Assembly (NCBI RefSeq): GCF_004798865.1
Contig: NW_025335268.1
Coordinates: 39,199,485 to 39,263,484, forward strand
Source: Varanus komodoensis
Taxonomy: Eukaryota > Chordata > Lepidosauria > Squamata > Varanidae
Direction: 5' to 3'
Length of the DNA stretch: 64,000 bases
Shown here: positions 1 to 11,156 of the stretch, one piece after another
Layout: every line of letters starts with the position of its first letter
Numbering within the stretch: position 1 is the stretch's first letter
The notes under the pieces: model-generated
What the model saw: the letters and a program-made list of their open reading frames with translations, nothing else
Database searches by the model: none
What the model was told of the DNA's origin: nothing
Translations under genes and position numbers: made by a program

Positions 1-189
1 GTTCTGCGTAGGTTCTGCGGGAAGAACAGCTCAAGTTTAATGAAAGAGAGTCCCAAAATACTGAAGTTCGCAGGCAAGGAACAATCACAACAAGCACCTG
101 CGCAAATTGGTATACGTCTCATCCTTTGGGTTGCATCAAGTGGCACTTATCCATTTTGATGGGTCTTCTCTAAGTAGAAAAAAAATCTT

Positions 190-404
190 GCTGCTGGTTG
201 ATTGTTTTATTGTTTATACTGTGTTTATCCTCCAGTCGTATTTACATTGCATTTCTATGCTGTTTTATAGTTTTAGTTATTGTCATCTATTTTTATCTGT
301 ATTTTCTATTTTTTTCTGTATTATTGTTTATGATTGCGCTGTGAGCCGCCCAGAGAGCCTACTGGCTTTGGGGCGGGATACAAATGCAATAAATAAATAA
401 ATAA
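190..404 (+). mobile_element. L2-type LINE 3' UTR and tail
   Basis: A T-rich stretch leads into gagccgcccagagagcct and a gggcgggatacaaat motif, then (AATA)n. This gagccgcc...gggcgg...aaataaata ending is the shared 3' end of squamate L2 LINEs and of the MIR-like SINEs they mobilise. No coding part is recognisable here. Confidence 0.6.
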
Positions 405-629
405 CTTTTTAACTTCACTGAGGGGGTGTTGCGCATTACGGCATGACTGGGAATCGCCGCTGCTGTATATGGTGGATGTAGAGCCCCGCCCCAGGATATG
501 TAAAACATAGAAAATTTCGCCCGCGTGAAAATTGGATGCACCCAAAGAGCTATTGGAAATATCTCCAGGCTCTTGAAATGAATTGAGGGAATGTATCGAA
601 TTTCCTGATAGCTGTTTTGTTTCCAATTT

Positions 630-815
630 CCACAGGGTAGCCATGTTAGTCTGTTGCAGCAAAAACAGCAGCAAGTCTTGCAACAACACCTCAAACACTA
701 ACAAAGATATTTATTCTGGTTTAAGATCTGTGGATATGGCATCTGATGAAGAGGCTTATGCTAGAATAAATAAATTTGTTAGGGTTAGACTAGGTAGCAC
801 TTTTGTAGTGGGATG
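630..815. mobile_element. Short foldback repeat (unclassified MITE-like)
   Basis: Starts near agggtagccatgttagtctg and includes aacaaagatatttattctgg. It returns in inverted form as aataaataaatttgttaggg and ends near aggtagcacttttgtag. This matches, from memory, a reptile foldback repeat whose arms read 'tagccatgttagtctgttgc' and 'aaatttgttagtct'. The middle is internally shortened. The class is uncertain. Confidence 0.45.
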
Positions 816-2084
816 ACTGCATTCCTCAGTGCTCAACTTGTAATGGTTTTTGTCCTGTTCGGGAGACAGAATCCCCTCACATGAGTTAACCTGAAGCTAT
901 ACATGTTATGCGGATTATGGTTGCACTCATGCAGGGATACAGAAGTACTTTTGGGTGGAGTGCCAAACTGATCCCATAGGTGATGACTTAGCTGAATACC
1001 AGTGAGAAAACGCTTGTCTCATTTCCTTTTGTGACTTAATCTTTTGTACCTCTATCTCAGTGGAGTCACTTAACTGTGTGACTGTGTACTCTCTTTTAAA
1101 CAGAAAACGAAAGTGGGTAACGCTAACAAGGTTTCCTCTCACACGCTGCTACACATTTTAAGCACAGCAAAAAGAAGCGTAGAAAACAGTGTTGCAGTGG
1201 TAAACTTTGAATTGCAGGAATTTACCACGGGAATCCGGACAGCCACGCCCTCACGGAGGGTTCAGAAATTCAGGCAAGGGTGTACATCTATATCAACAAA
1301 CAAGATGTAGAAGTTTTCACCTGCACTGGGTGTGGGTCTTTTTAAATCGCATGGATCTTAATTGCCCATTCCAGACCAAGCCATCCTAAACACACCAAGG
1401 CACAAAAGATTGCAGGTGAGGAAATTCATTTCTTTCCAGGAGGGCTACATCTTAGCTCAGGGAAAACGGACGTCGGAGAAGGGTGGTTGGCAACGGCATC
1501 GGAATCAGGATCTCTGCTAATAGAAAGGTGTTGACACTACCTCCCTATAAACACTGGTTCTTCTACACTAGACGAGGTCTCCCTTTCCACAATGTTATAT
1601 GTGCGTTATTGAAATAACGTATTTATTGCAATTATTGATTACTGACTTTCAGGATACAAATCTCCCCACTAGTGTGTGTTGTTAAAAGAAATAGTCCTTA
1701 AAAATAACTTTTTTGTCGATGTTCAGTCGGGTTCACTTCCAAGAAAATGTTTAAGACTGGATAGTGCAATCTTTTCTTATGGTAAATTACTCTGCCCAAT
1801 AGGTCTTACTCCCTATCCAGGGAATGCAATCTTAGGGCATTGCAGGAGGATGGTGGAGAAGGATGGTAAGATACGTTTTTCCTGGAAAGGTTTCGAAAAG
1901 GTTCATGGAAAGATTTGTACGTGTTTAGTAAGATAATAATGTATCACGAAATCTGGTGTGGATACAAAGTGAATCACCAGTCCCTGGATACAGCGAAGGC
2001 ATATGTTGCGTTCTTTCACATTCCGGATCAAAATTCTCTATCACTGCAGCTTTTGAAAAAGGAAGGAAGGGAAGATCCCAAGGT
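816..2084. other. Upstream intergenic DNA, nothing recognised
   Basis: No exon, RNA gene or clear repeat was identified on either strand. An exon of PCMT1, the divergent neighbour expected from mammalian synteny, was looked for on the minus strand and not seen. Confidence 0.5.
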
Positions 2085-2291
2085 AGAGCCCGCCCCGCTA
2101 AGCGAACTCGGAGCAGCCCCGGGAATTTATGACAAAGCAGTCCCTTTCCAGGGGCGCAGCCGTGGTCTTCAAGGCTTTTGTCCTCCTTCGCTTGCCGTTT
2201 CCCATGACGGGCGACGACCAATCACAAGGGCGCGTTTGAAAGCCGGCGGAGAGCGGTGCTTGCGGCGGGAGCGGGGTTTCCTCCTCGAAGC
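2085..2291 (+). promoter_or_regulatory. NUP43: NUP43 promoter / 5' UTR region
   Basis: This is a modestly CpG-rich stretch directly upstream of the NUP43 ATG in otherwise AT-rich DNA. It has a CCAAT box at 2218-2222. Shortly downstream is GGGCGCG (2228-2234) followed by TTTGAA (2235-2240), which resembles the CDE/CHR arrangement of cell-cycle promoters. No TATA box is apparent. The transcription start cannot be placed from sequence alone. Confidence 0.55.
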
Positions 2292-2411
2292 ATGGAGGAC
2301 GTGTCGGCCAAGTATGTGTCCCAGAAAGTCAGCAAAACTCGCTGGCGGCCCGTGCCTGCTGCCGCCTTGCAGCCTCCGGAGGTCTTTGCTACTGGCTCGT
2401 GGGACAACGAG
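2292..2411 (+). CDS. NUP43: NUP43 coding exon 1 (residues 1-40)
   Basis: Starts MEDVSAKYVSQKVSKTRW and ends in ATGSWDNE, with donor gtaacc. The exon ends on a codon boundary (phase 0). Confidence 0.95.
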
Positions 2412-5400
2412 GTAACCCGCATACCTGCCTGAGTAGTTTACTCGGCTCCACACTCACAGGCTCTCTTTATCCTTCCCCGCCACCCAAGCGGTTGCCTGCT
2501 CTCTCAGTATGATCACCTTGGTGCGGCACCTTCTCGTCTCATGTTACGTTCTCGGTGGCTGACCCACACTTGAGGAGCTCCTTTCAGATAGTGCAGGGGC
2601 ATTTTATTTATTATCATATTTATACCTTGCCTTTCTTTCAAGAAGCTCAAGGCACTTACATATTTCACGTCAATCTTATCCTCACAACAACCTTGTGAGG
2701 TACGTTGGGGTGAGAGTCTGACTGGCCCCAAGTCACACAGTTATCTTCATTGGACTGGAACCCATATCTCTTGAGTCCCAGTTCTGCACTCTTAGCCACT
2801 ACACCACACTGACTCATTTCAGTCCCTTTATTTTTGGGCTTGGTAAGAGATGCTTCTGTTTGCATACAGGTTAGCTGAGCTAAGTCTTTGGGAGCTGATT
2901 GGAAAAAATAGAACTAACTTCAAAATAAAATACCACACTAATATAGTGAAGGGTGGGTAGTTGTCCAAAACTAATTGTCACATACTGATTTGTACTTAAC
3001 TATGCTTTGGAAAAATAGATTAATAGCAGTTTTCTCTCTTTGCTTGCTGTCACCACAGTTATCTCAGTAGATTACATGACCTTTGCAAATTTTTACAGAA
3101 AATTCTCTTAAACTGTCTACTGGCAGGTACTCTTTTCATGAAAGAACAAATCCAGTAGTTTTATGTTTATACCTTTTTCACCTTTGTGGCACATGCAAAC
3201 ATGATATCTTTAATACCAAAGCATGTGTGGATTTATTGATGCGGTATGCTAGTTGATTTGTGTATATATTGGACGCCTTTTTTTGGCTTGTCTTCTCAAA
3301 ATAAAGGTATTGCTAGTTCATACTGGTTTTGATCAACAGGTTTATGTTGAAGTTTTTCTTTATCCTACTACAAGAGTTTGTATTTCTTGCAATCTTACAG
3401 GAAAATAAGATTTCTGTTTGGTCTGTTGGAGATTTCGAAGGCTTGGATCCAAATGGAGAGTATCATGGAGAACCACGTCTGCTATGTGATATCCAGCACA
3501 GTGGTGATGTTATGGATATGCAGGTAAAAGTACTATAAACATGGCTTTTAAGAGACTGCAAGACCCATTAGAAGAAAGGCTCCCGAGCATTTAGCAATCT
3601 GCTGGGCTGTGGCTAACAAATGGGGAGGAGCAACAGTGATGATTTCACTTCTCCACCCTTTTTAATTGTAAGTTTTTCTTTTGATGGGTCTCTAAACCTG
3701 AATAGAGAAGGACTGAGGCTGGCAGGCTATACAATTTCATGTCTTGACTGCCCTCCTCCCTGCACATTGCAGTATCCCATTTCTGATTTGTATAAAGTCA
3801 TCCAAGACCACTTACTCAACTGGAAAGCTGGTCCTGTGATTCTTTCTGAGGTGGCTGCAAGCACTGGACTAAGGGAAAAGATCTGCTCTTACAGTTATAT
3901 CACTGTCTACAGCTTTGAGGGATGGGGAGAACCTGAAAAATCCTATGAATCCCCAGGGTACTTTTCAGGAGCTACAGGATTGCTCTCTCAAAGTTGAAAA
4001 GAGAATGGAACCTATAATTGCCAAGACAGAGAGCAGTAATTCCCCAGCATCACCTTCTGGAATAAGCAATTCATGTTGGAACAGAACCCCCAGAATGTAT
4101 TGCTGTTACCCCAATTAAAAAGGTTTCTTATTTCTGTGATTTGGAAAGCCTCTATATGGAAATCTCATATAATTGGTTTATAACTATTAAAACATGGATG
4201 TATGTACTAATGTGCTTGAGGGTTTTTTCCCTTAGTTTTTGGATCAGGAGAGAATTGTGACTGCTTCATCCACTGGAAGTGTGAACATATTCCGACATCA
4301 TCAAAATAATCAGGTAAATGGTTTCATTTTCAACTTTTATGACTGTTGAACTGATAGGGCTCTCTGCCTCAGGAATGAAGAAAGCATGAGGAAGAGCCAG
4401 TGTGGTGTAGTGGTTAGCATGTTGCACTGGTACTCTGGCGATCTGGATTCTAGTTTCTGCTTGGCCATGAAGCCCATGGGTGATTTTGAGCGAGCCTCTA
4501 ACGTTCAGTCTAACCTTTCTTGCAATCTTATCCTTGTCAGGATAAAATGGTGAGTTATTTAAGCTGCTTTAGGTTTCTTTGCTAGGTATCTCATCAGTGC
4601 ATCAAGTCGTCTTCCTTATAAGCAGGGGCAAAAGACATAGACATCCAATAAGCTGCCTGTGTTCTTTGCAGAGAGGGAATCCTTGCCTCCAAACTCCTTG
4701 ACTCAGTTGGAAGCTTGTAATCTCTGGATGATGCCCTAAGTCATGCATGATGGTTCTTCATACATTTTAATAATGCTTTAGAGAACCAGTCAGTAGCCAA
4801 GAATATGTATCTGCTTGCAGATTAGAAGGCATATTTCCAAATATTTTTAATACAACACAGATTTTTAGCTGATTCTTGAAATTTTAATCTCTAAAATGCT
4901 ATATTGTTAATTTATAGTATTTTAATTATTTGTAAGCCGCCCCGAGGCTTCGGCGAATGGGGTGGCATAGAAATTTTCTAAATAAATAAATAAATAAAAT
5001 TCACAACTATCAATTCTATAGCATTTTCAGATTAAATGTTTATTTACATTTCTTATGGCATTCTTACAGCACTGTTGTGAACAGGGTTCAACTGAAACAT
5101 TATTTTCTTAAAGCAGTTATTCCATAAATTTAACAATGCTGAATTTGTGTATGTGTGAAGGAGTGGGGAGTTTCACTAGATTGGTTGTTTGATTAATTTT
5201 TGTTTCTCATTTAGAGTCTTTCCATAAGCCAGAAATGGGAAAATGCACATTACTATGTTCCACACTGTAGAAGTGCATGCACAGGGGTCATCTGCAATAG
5301 TCCTGAAATTTTTACTGTTGGCGAAGATGGCAGGATAAATATGTTCACAGCTGACCGTAAGGATGCTGTACGTACCGTAGGTAGGCAATTAAGACTTTTG

Positions 5401-8400
5401 TGCTTGAGTCATAAACGTGTGTCAACATATTATTGTAAACTTCCCTATTAAGCTTCTTAAAGAGCTCAGGATAAAAGTGAAATCAAATGTATTCAGCTGG
5501 AAGTTGTCATGGTCCAGGTGGGGACACTACTCCAAACAAGCCAGACAGTGTTCCCCCACATCCAGTCCTCTTGAATAAAGGGTGCCATGATCAGCCTAGA
5601 GTGTCTCATTCAGCCAGACCATCCTGATTCCATCTTACCCAGGTCACCAGAGAAGTAGCACTTCGTGATAGCACCCTGCAGTGCCACTGCGTTGTTGCCA
5701 TTTTTATGTGAAATTAAACATGGCCGGGAAAAATGATACACTTCTAGAATGAAGTATAGACAGCTGTAAAGCACATTCTGGTATTTCATACTGCTGTACA
5801 TACTGGACTCTACAACACTGCTCAACTTGTAAACACATGTGAGAGGGCTGGGGAGTCTTTATATCTGTATATTCCTATGAATTTTCTGGATTTTTTAAGT
5901 GTGGTGACATCTCATTACTTAGTTTGCATTGCACTGTGTTCAGTGTCAGTGAAAGCATGTTGACATGATTCTGCTCTAAATCTCGAACCAAAGCAGGAGG
6001 CAGAATATTTATACACTAATCTCATCTGACCCTGCATGAAAAGGCGTCAAGTGCTTAAGGTCCAGTGAATTGCTTTCCTGTGTTAGTAATAGAGCTAATT
6101 ACTACAGTGGTACCTTGGTTCACGAATGCCTCAGTTCATGACCAAATCAGTTCATGAACAAAAATCTCAGATATATTTTGCCTTCGTTCGCGAACTCCGC
6201 ATCGGGTAATGACCACAATCACACCTATCTTCCCTGCACGAGCACAATCACGATCACACCCGTCTTCACTGCATGAGCATGATCGCACCTGTCTCCTCTG
6301 AGCACAGTCGTGCCCACCTCTCTCCTCGAGCATGATTGTTATTGCACAATTATTGTTTGTTACTTTGTTTCAAATTTTTGTGATTAATCTGTTCTGTAAG
6401 TATTTTTTTTATTTACATTGAACCTTATGGGGAAATTTGACTTGGCTTACGACCAAAATCGGCTTGCGTCCACATTCGTAGGGGTCAGAATGGATTAACC
6501 TTATTTACATAGAACCTTATGGGAAATTTGACTTGGCTCGCAACCAATTCGGGTTGCTACCAAACTTGTGAAACAGATTAAGTGCATGAGCCGAGGTACC
6601 ACCGTATAAGTACTTTTCATGGAGGCAGCACCTTTCTCTTGTATCCTGCTGAAACAAAAAGCACTGCAGTGTTGACATTTAGTGCAGACAATATGGCAAT
6701 ATGAATTTTAGAGTGCAATTAAAATGCAGTCTCTGCTCAAGTATAGTGTGAATGAGAGGATGTAACAATGCTCTAAACCGCCCTCTAGAACAGTCAGCCA
6801 GCTGGGGAAATCTTATGACTGGCCATGAGCTAATATAAAATAGATAAGAAATAGATAAGAAATATAAGAAATAGATAAAAAACATAGTTGCCAACTGCAT
6901 TTCTGATATGTAACAAATCATGCTTGCTAAGAACAAGACATTTAAAAACATTTAGTGAATGTCTTTTCTAATTTCCCATAGATAACGCTGATAGCAGTAC
7001 ACTCCATGCAGTGACTCGACTTCGCACAACAGAGATCTTGACTGTCAATTCCATTGGTCAGCTAAAAATATGGGATTTCAGACAGCAGGGAAATGAACCT
7101 TCACAAATATTTTCATTGTAAGCACTTTACTCTCAGATCAGAAGCACCACTAAAGCCAATCTCTACATTATAGCTATATGACATTCAGTTCAGTTAGTGC
7201 TTTGTCTACAATTTTTGTTGATTTCCATTCAAAATGTGTTTGCTTCTTTCTTTGCAGGACAGGCGAAAGAGTACCATTACACTGTGTTGATAGGCATCCC
7301 AATCAACAGCACATCGTAGCCACGGGTAGCCAAGACGGGATGTTGAGCATTTGGGATGTGAGACAAGGCAGCATGCCAGTTTCCTTGCTAAATGCTCATG
7401 AAGCAGAATGTAAGTATCTAAGAAAACAAGTGTCACTTTCTTAATGTCGTGATGTCAATTAAGGGTACATTCTTCCATGTATGAGTTTAGGACCTGAGCT
7501 TCAAGAAATTCCCGGAGGGCTCAAAATAACTCTTTCACTTTCCCCCTTGGCACATGTGCATGAGAAGTCTGTATTCACTTCCTGTATCCCAGTCCTTGGA
7601 AGAGGCATGCGCACATTTCCACTCCTTGTCAGGGTGAAATGGGGCTTATCAACCATATGGGTATAATTTCAGGAATTGTGTAGGTGCAGGTGCAGATACT
7701 ATATCCATACCATTGCATTACTCAGATAACTGGAAGGCTGGCAGCAGAGAAGGAAGTATACAAGTTGAATGGAGCCACTTGATATCAGGGTAAAGAAGTA
7801 GAAAAAATGTACCTTAGCCATGGCATGTCTTTACTGGGCGTGTAGAAAAAGATGCTCAGAAATTGGTTTCAATTGGTCTATGGTGTGCCCAGAAAGGCCT
7901 CTTCTTTCAGGGGTTCAGGAGAATAAGAATGGGCACCCAGCTAGGATTTCCAAAAGTTTGTCAGACTGCTCACCTGCCCTTAGTAAACTCCTCACTGCAA
8001 ATTAATGTGATGCATCTGATGAAATGGGCAGCTTCTACAAAAGTTTAGGCCATAATGCACTGGTTAATTAAGTGCCAGAAGACGACTAACTTGGTTAAGG
8101 GAGATAAAGATGGGTATAGTCTTGGAAAAGACTCACAAAGGGTGGTATAGCCCTGGTATAGTCTGTTGCCAAGGGAATGAGAAGGCAGGCAATTCTCTTC
8201 CTGTTTATAAAAGGAGATGGGTGATTTGATTGAATTAGGAAACTGAAAAAATTAAGCACTTACCATTTCAAAAGGTTCCATGCCTGTGTATAAAGGACAG
8301 GAACACTCTGTTGTCTATGTGCATTTTGACCCAGCTGCTAGAGCTTCCCAGACAAAATGGAGACTTTTGAGCTAAGGTGCTTGTAAGGAGACACACAACA

Positions 8401-9712
8401 GAGACACATTAATGACCATGCTGGCCAAAGGTTGAAGTGTTAATAATTGTCCACTGAGATAATATATTCTAGATTTAGCTGAGCATGATGTCAGCTGGTC
8501 TCTGGTTTTCCCTGGAGCAGGCACATCAGGAGGATTTTCACTATAGTGGGGTCCCTAAAAGCTGCAAATATTGTAAGCCATCCAGAGAGCCTCCGGGCTA
8601 TAGGGCAGCATATAAATGTGATGAATAATATGTACATATTGTGTAATATGCTTGTCATATGTTTACTTGTTCAGTGTGGGAAGTGCACTTTCATCCTTCC
8701 AATCCTGATCATCTGTTCACTTGTTCTGAGGATGGATCTCTGTGGCACTGGGATGCTTCCACTGATGTATCTGAAAGAAAATCTTTTCTTCACACAGGTA
8801 AAAATACAGTTTTGAGTAACTGAATGCATATACCTCATGGTGACAGCAGATCAGAGAAAATAAAGAATAGGATAAGCAACTACTCAACAAACATTTCAAA
8901 TATGGCTGCACTTGGCTGTCCACTGTTAACCTTCAGTGAATTACTCCTAATGCTGCAAAGGCGTATTTGTTTCTGATGTGATGAGCCCATTACCAAATTA
9001 ACAGTATTTGGTACAGTCTACATTTAAAGTTCCATATCTGCCCTGAACCTCTTCCTCACCCTAATCTGTGTGTGTATGAGAAAGGGTTGTCATTAAGAAG
9101 AGGTATCCTGGAGCATACAAAAGGCTCATTGAATGCAGTGTTCCGTCCCCCAAGGGCCAACCAGATGCCTCTGGGACATCCACAAACAGAGCATGAGTGC
9201 AATTGCACCCTCCTGCTCATGTTTCCAGTAACTGGTAACAGGACATACCACTCTTGGGTGAAAATGTCATGTGCATGAAGTACATATTTTCATATGCTTG
9301 TGATACTAATTCCTCAGTGAGAAGGCAAGAGCTATAGTTTAACTCGTTCTGGAGGACTAGCATATAATCCCCTATGACAAAGCCCAATACTTCCACATTT
9401 TCTCTTACATGGACATATCTGAACCATTATGTTTAATATGTGCTTCTCACTTTTGAATATAAGATACAAGTTAACTTGTTTTTGTGTTTGTTTTTAGGTG
9501 GGAGAAACACAACTTATCTGCCTCACACTGCAGCTAGTGAGTCAGTAATAAGTGCATGGCTAAGCAATGATCCTACTAAAGACCGTATGGAGATTACAAA
9601 CTTAATTTCAAATCCAACATTATCTGTTAATAGTTTAGATATTTTAGGGTCATGTCTGGTTTATGGTACAGATGCAGAATCTATTTATGTTAAGAAAAAC
9701 CTCTTTGCATGA
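2292..9712 (+). CDS. NUP43: NUP43 nucleoporin, complete gene (8 coding exons, 370 aa)
   Basis: Encodes a seven-bladed WD40 beta-propeller of the Nup107-160 (Y) complex, the nuclear pore scaffold that also visits kinetochores in mitosis (known for the family). Coding segments are 2292-2411, 3401-3523, 4236-4313, 5215-5380, 6982-7117, 7258-7409, 8675-8797 and 9498-9712. Together they make 1113 nt, 370 aa plus TGA, against 380 aa in human as I remember it. All junctions are GT/AG and phases agree. Recognisable family stretches are TRWRPVPAAALQ near the N-terminus, VGEDGRIN, GQLKIWDFRQQGNEPSQ, VDRHPNQQHIVATGSQDG, CSEDGSLWHWDASTD and the C-terminal GTDAESIYVKKNLFA. The start has a strong context (A at -3, G at +4) and no in-frame upstream ATG was needed. 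The gene is followed by LATS1 on the same strand, as in mammals. Identification is by remembered family sequence, not by a search. Confidence 0.96.
2601..2815 (-). mobile_element. MIR-like (tRNA-derived, L2-tailed) SINE
   Basis: Read on the minus strand, it opens with the tRNA-like head gagtcagtgtggtgtagtgg. It continues with a core containing gtgtgacttgggg and cacaaggttgttgtgagga, and ends in an L2-like tail and (AATA)n. It is nearly full length, in NUP43 intron 1, and antisense to the gene. Confidence 0.75.
3401..3523 (+). CDS. NUP43: NUP43 coding exon 2 (residues 41-81)
   Basis: Acceptor aatcttacag, donor gtaaaa. Encodes ENKISVWSVGDFEGLD through SGDVMDMQ, part of the first WD40 blades; phase 0 at both ends. 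Confidence 0.95.
3524..4235. other. NUP43 intron 2, nothing further recognised
   Basis: An intron of 712 bp between two secure exons. Open frames inside it (for example 3620-3997) carry no family signature. Confidence 0.7.
4236..4313 (+). CDS. NUP43: NUP43 coding exon 3 (residues 82-107)
   Basis: Acceptor tttcccttag, donor gtaaat. Encodes FLDQERIVTASSTGSVNIF and ends HHQNNQ; phase 0 at both ends. Confidence 0.94.
4395..4556 (+). mobile_element. MIR-like SINE, sense orientation
   Basis: Opens with agccagtgtggtgtagtggt, a tRNA-like A-box region, then the core with catgggtgattttgagc, and ends near aggataaaatgg. The L2-like tail is lost or decayed. It lies in NUP43 intron 3. Confidence 0.7.
4931..4999 (+). 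mobile_element. L2/MIR 3' tail
   Basis: gtaagccgccccgaggcttc is followed by ggggtggcatagaaat and (AAAT)n in NUP43 intron 3. Only the 3' end survives. Confidence 0.6.
5215..5380 (+). CDS. NUP43: NUP43 coding exon 4 (from residue 108)
   Basis: Acceptor ctcatttag, donor gtaggc. Encodes SLSISQKWENAHYY, then CTGVICNSPEIFTVGEDGRI. One base of the next codon (V-D junction) is carried at the end. Confidence 0.94.
6105..6604. mobile_element. Tc1/mariner-superfamily (pogo/Tigger-like) non-autonomous element
   Basis: A 500-bp element flanked by TA on both sides (6103-6104 and 6605-6606). Its ends are inverted: cagtggtaccttggttcacg at the left and, in reverse complement, cggtggtacctcggctcatg at the right. 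There is no transposase coding capacity. Inside are about four degenerate units of roughly 36 bp (6211-6340) and two copies of an accttatggg..atttgacttggct segment (about 6421 and 6521). It lies in NUP43 intron 4. Confidence 0.8.
6982..7117 (+). CDS. NUP43: NUP43 coding exon 5
   Basis: Acceptor tttcccatag, donor gtaagc. Encodes DNADSSTLHAVTRL and IGQLKIWDFRQQGNEPSQIF. Two bases of a Leu codon are completed in the next exon. Confidence 0.95.
7258..7409 (+). CDS. NUP43: NUP43 coding exon 6
   Basis: Acceptor tttctttgcag, donor gtaagt, after an intron of only 140 bp. Encodes TGERVPLHCVDRHPNQQH, DGMLSIWDVRQGSMPVSLL and NAHEAE. Confidence 0.95.
7410..8674. other. NUP43 intron 6
   Basis: A 1265-bp intron. 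A worn L2/MIR tail (gtaagccatccagagagcct to about 8633) lies near its 3' end; nothing else was recognised. Confidence 0.6.
8570..8633 (+). mobile_element. L2/MIR 3' tail, degraded
   Basis: gtaagccatccagagagcct, then agggcagcatataaatg: the same ending as at 341-404, with more changes. It stops 41 bp before NUP43 exon 7. Confidence 0.5.
8675..8797 (+). CDS. NUP43: NUP43 coding exon 7
   Basis: Acceptor acttgttcag, donor gtaaaa. Encodes LWEVHFHPSNPDHLF, then CSEDGSLWHWDASTD. The residue before WEVHF is Leu, where I remember Met in human. Confidence 0.94.
8798..9497. other. NUP43 intron 7, nothing recognised
   Basis: A 700-bp intron with no repeat or coding signature that I can name. Confidence 0.6.
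9498..9712 (+). CDS. NUP43: NUP43 coding exon 8 (C-terminus)
   Basis: Acceptor tgtttttag. Encodes GRNTTYLPHTAASESVISAW through the conserved tail GTDAESIYVKKNLFA, then TGA at 9710-9712. Confidence 0.95.
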
Positions 9713-9832
9713 TTTTATTTCTCTAGAGCAGGTCCTGCACTAAATAAGTTAATTTTACCAAAATTGATCCAGTAGTATTTAGAAGAATCGGCTTCTAAAT
9801 ACTAAAATTTGTACCAATTTTGTAGAGCTGTG

Positions 9833-9838
9833 ATTAAA
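9833..9838 (+). terminator. NUP43: Candidate NUP43 polyadenylation signal (ATTAAA)
   Basis: First AATAAA-like hexamer after the stop codon, 121 nt downstream. Use of this site is inference. A canonical AATAAA also occurs at 11110-11115, beyond the BovB insertion, and would give a longer 3' UTR. Confidence 0.3.
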
Positions 9839-10280
9839 CTACAGTTATAATGACAGACAGATGGAATACAACTCATAACAGTTCTTTAAGCATGTAATTC
9901 TTACATAAAGTAAACAAACTTGCATTTCTTTATTGTTCATAAGTTGGTTATTCCTTTTTAGTAGTAAACTATCTAAAGCTCAAAAACATGACAAAGGTTA
10001 ATATGAGCACTTTAACAATTGTCCAATAACTACAAAGAAACTGAAGTACAAATATAGTGGTGATGGACAAAGCTTGCTTTGGGGTATTTTTAAAATGAAA
10101 ATATAGAGACATCTCACTGATGTTGGATGAAAATACAGTGTTGACAAAGAAGAATAGAAAGATCCTCACTGGGTATATAAATATTACAGTTAATTCATGG
10201 AAACCATGAAATGTATTTAAGAGCACCTTTAACGTGACATTTCTTATCTCTAAACATTTAGTCTATCTATTGATAAAATC

Positions 10281-11053
10281 CAACCTCAGATATGCAGATG
10301 ATATCTAATGGCAGAAAGTGAAGAGGAACTAAAGAGCCTCTTGATGCGGGTGAAGGAAGAGAGTGCAAAAGTTGGCTTGAAACTCAACATTAAGAAAACT
10401 AAGATCATGGCATCCTGTCCTCTCACTTCCTGGTGAATAAATGGGGAAGAAATGGAGATAGTGACAGATTTTATTTTCCTGGGTGCCAAGATCACCGCAG
10501 ATGGGGACTGCAGCCAAGAAATTAAAAGACGCTTGCTCCTGGGGAGGAAAGCTATGGCAAATCTAGACAGCATACTAAAAAGCAGAGACATCACCCAGCC
10601 AACAAAAGAGCGTATAGTCAAGGCTATGGTTTTCCCAGTTGCAATATATGGCTGTGAAAGCTGGACCATAAGGAAGGCTGAGTGCTGAAGGATTGAGGCC
10701 TTTGAATTGTGGTGCTGGAGGAGACTCCTGCGAGTCCCTTGGACCGCAAGGCGATCAAACCGGTCAGTCCTAAAGATCAGCCCTGACTGCTCTTTAGAAG
10801 GCCAGATCCTGAAGATGAAACTCAAATACTTTGGCCACCTAATGAGAAGGAAGGACTCCCTGGAGAAGAGTCTAATGCTGGGAACAATAGATGGCAAAAG
10901 AAGAAGGGGAAGGCAGAAGATGAGGTGGCTGGATGGAGTTACTGAAGCAGTTGGTGTGAGCTTAAGTGGGGGATGGTGGAGGACAGGAAGGCCTGGAGGA
11001 ATGTTGTCCATGGGGTCGCGATGGGTCGGACATGACTTTGTGACTAACAACAC
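10281..11053 (+). mobile_element. BovB (RTE-type) LINE, 5'-truncated copy
   Basis: Begins at the reverse transcriptase box NLRYADD (about 10281) and runs through LMAESEEELKSLL, VTDFIFLGAKITADGDCSQE, AMVFPVAIYGCESWT, ELWCWRRLLRVPWTARRSNR and KYFGHLMRRKDSLEKSLMLG to the 3' end at gtgactaacaacac. These are RTE/BovB C-terminal motifs known from squamates and ruminants. An internal stop (10686-10688) and frame changes make it non-coding today. The 10-bp direct repeat tgataaaatc at 10271-10280 and 11054-11063 is a target-site duplication. The left end therefore arose by 5' truncation during insertion, not by later loss. Confidence 0.88.
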
Positions 11054-11156
11054 TGATAAAATCACTATTTGGCCTTTAGTATAATTTCATTGGCATTAAC
11101 ACCTTGATGAATAAACATTTGTACTTGAAAGTAAGCATCATGGATTTTAGTGGTGT

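Noticed and set aside
1603-1620. Small palindrome cgttattgaaataacg
   Set aside because: Too short and isolated to separate from chance in 64 kb.
1-2291. PCMT1 first exon expected on the minus strand
   Set aside because: No sequence encoding the conserved N-terminus of PCMT1 was found in any minus-strand frame; the gene is probably beyond the left edge.
1915-2415. 166-aa open frame overlapping NUP43 exon 1
   Set aside because: It reads the NUP43 first exon in another frame; the real frame starts at 2292.
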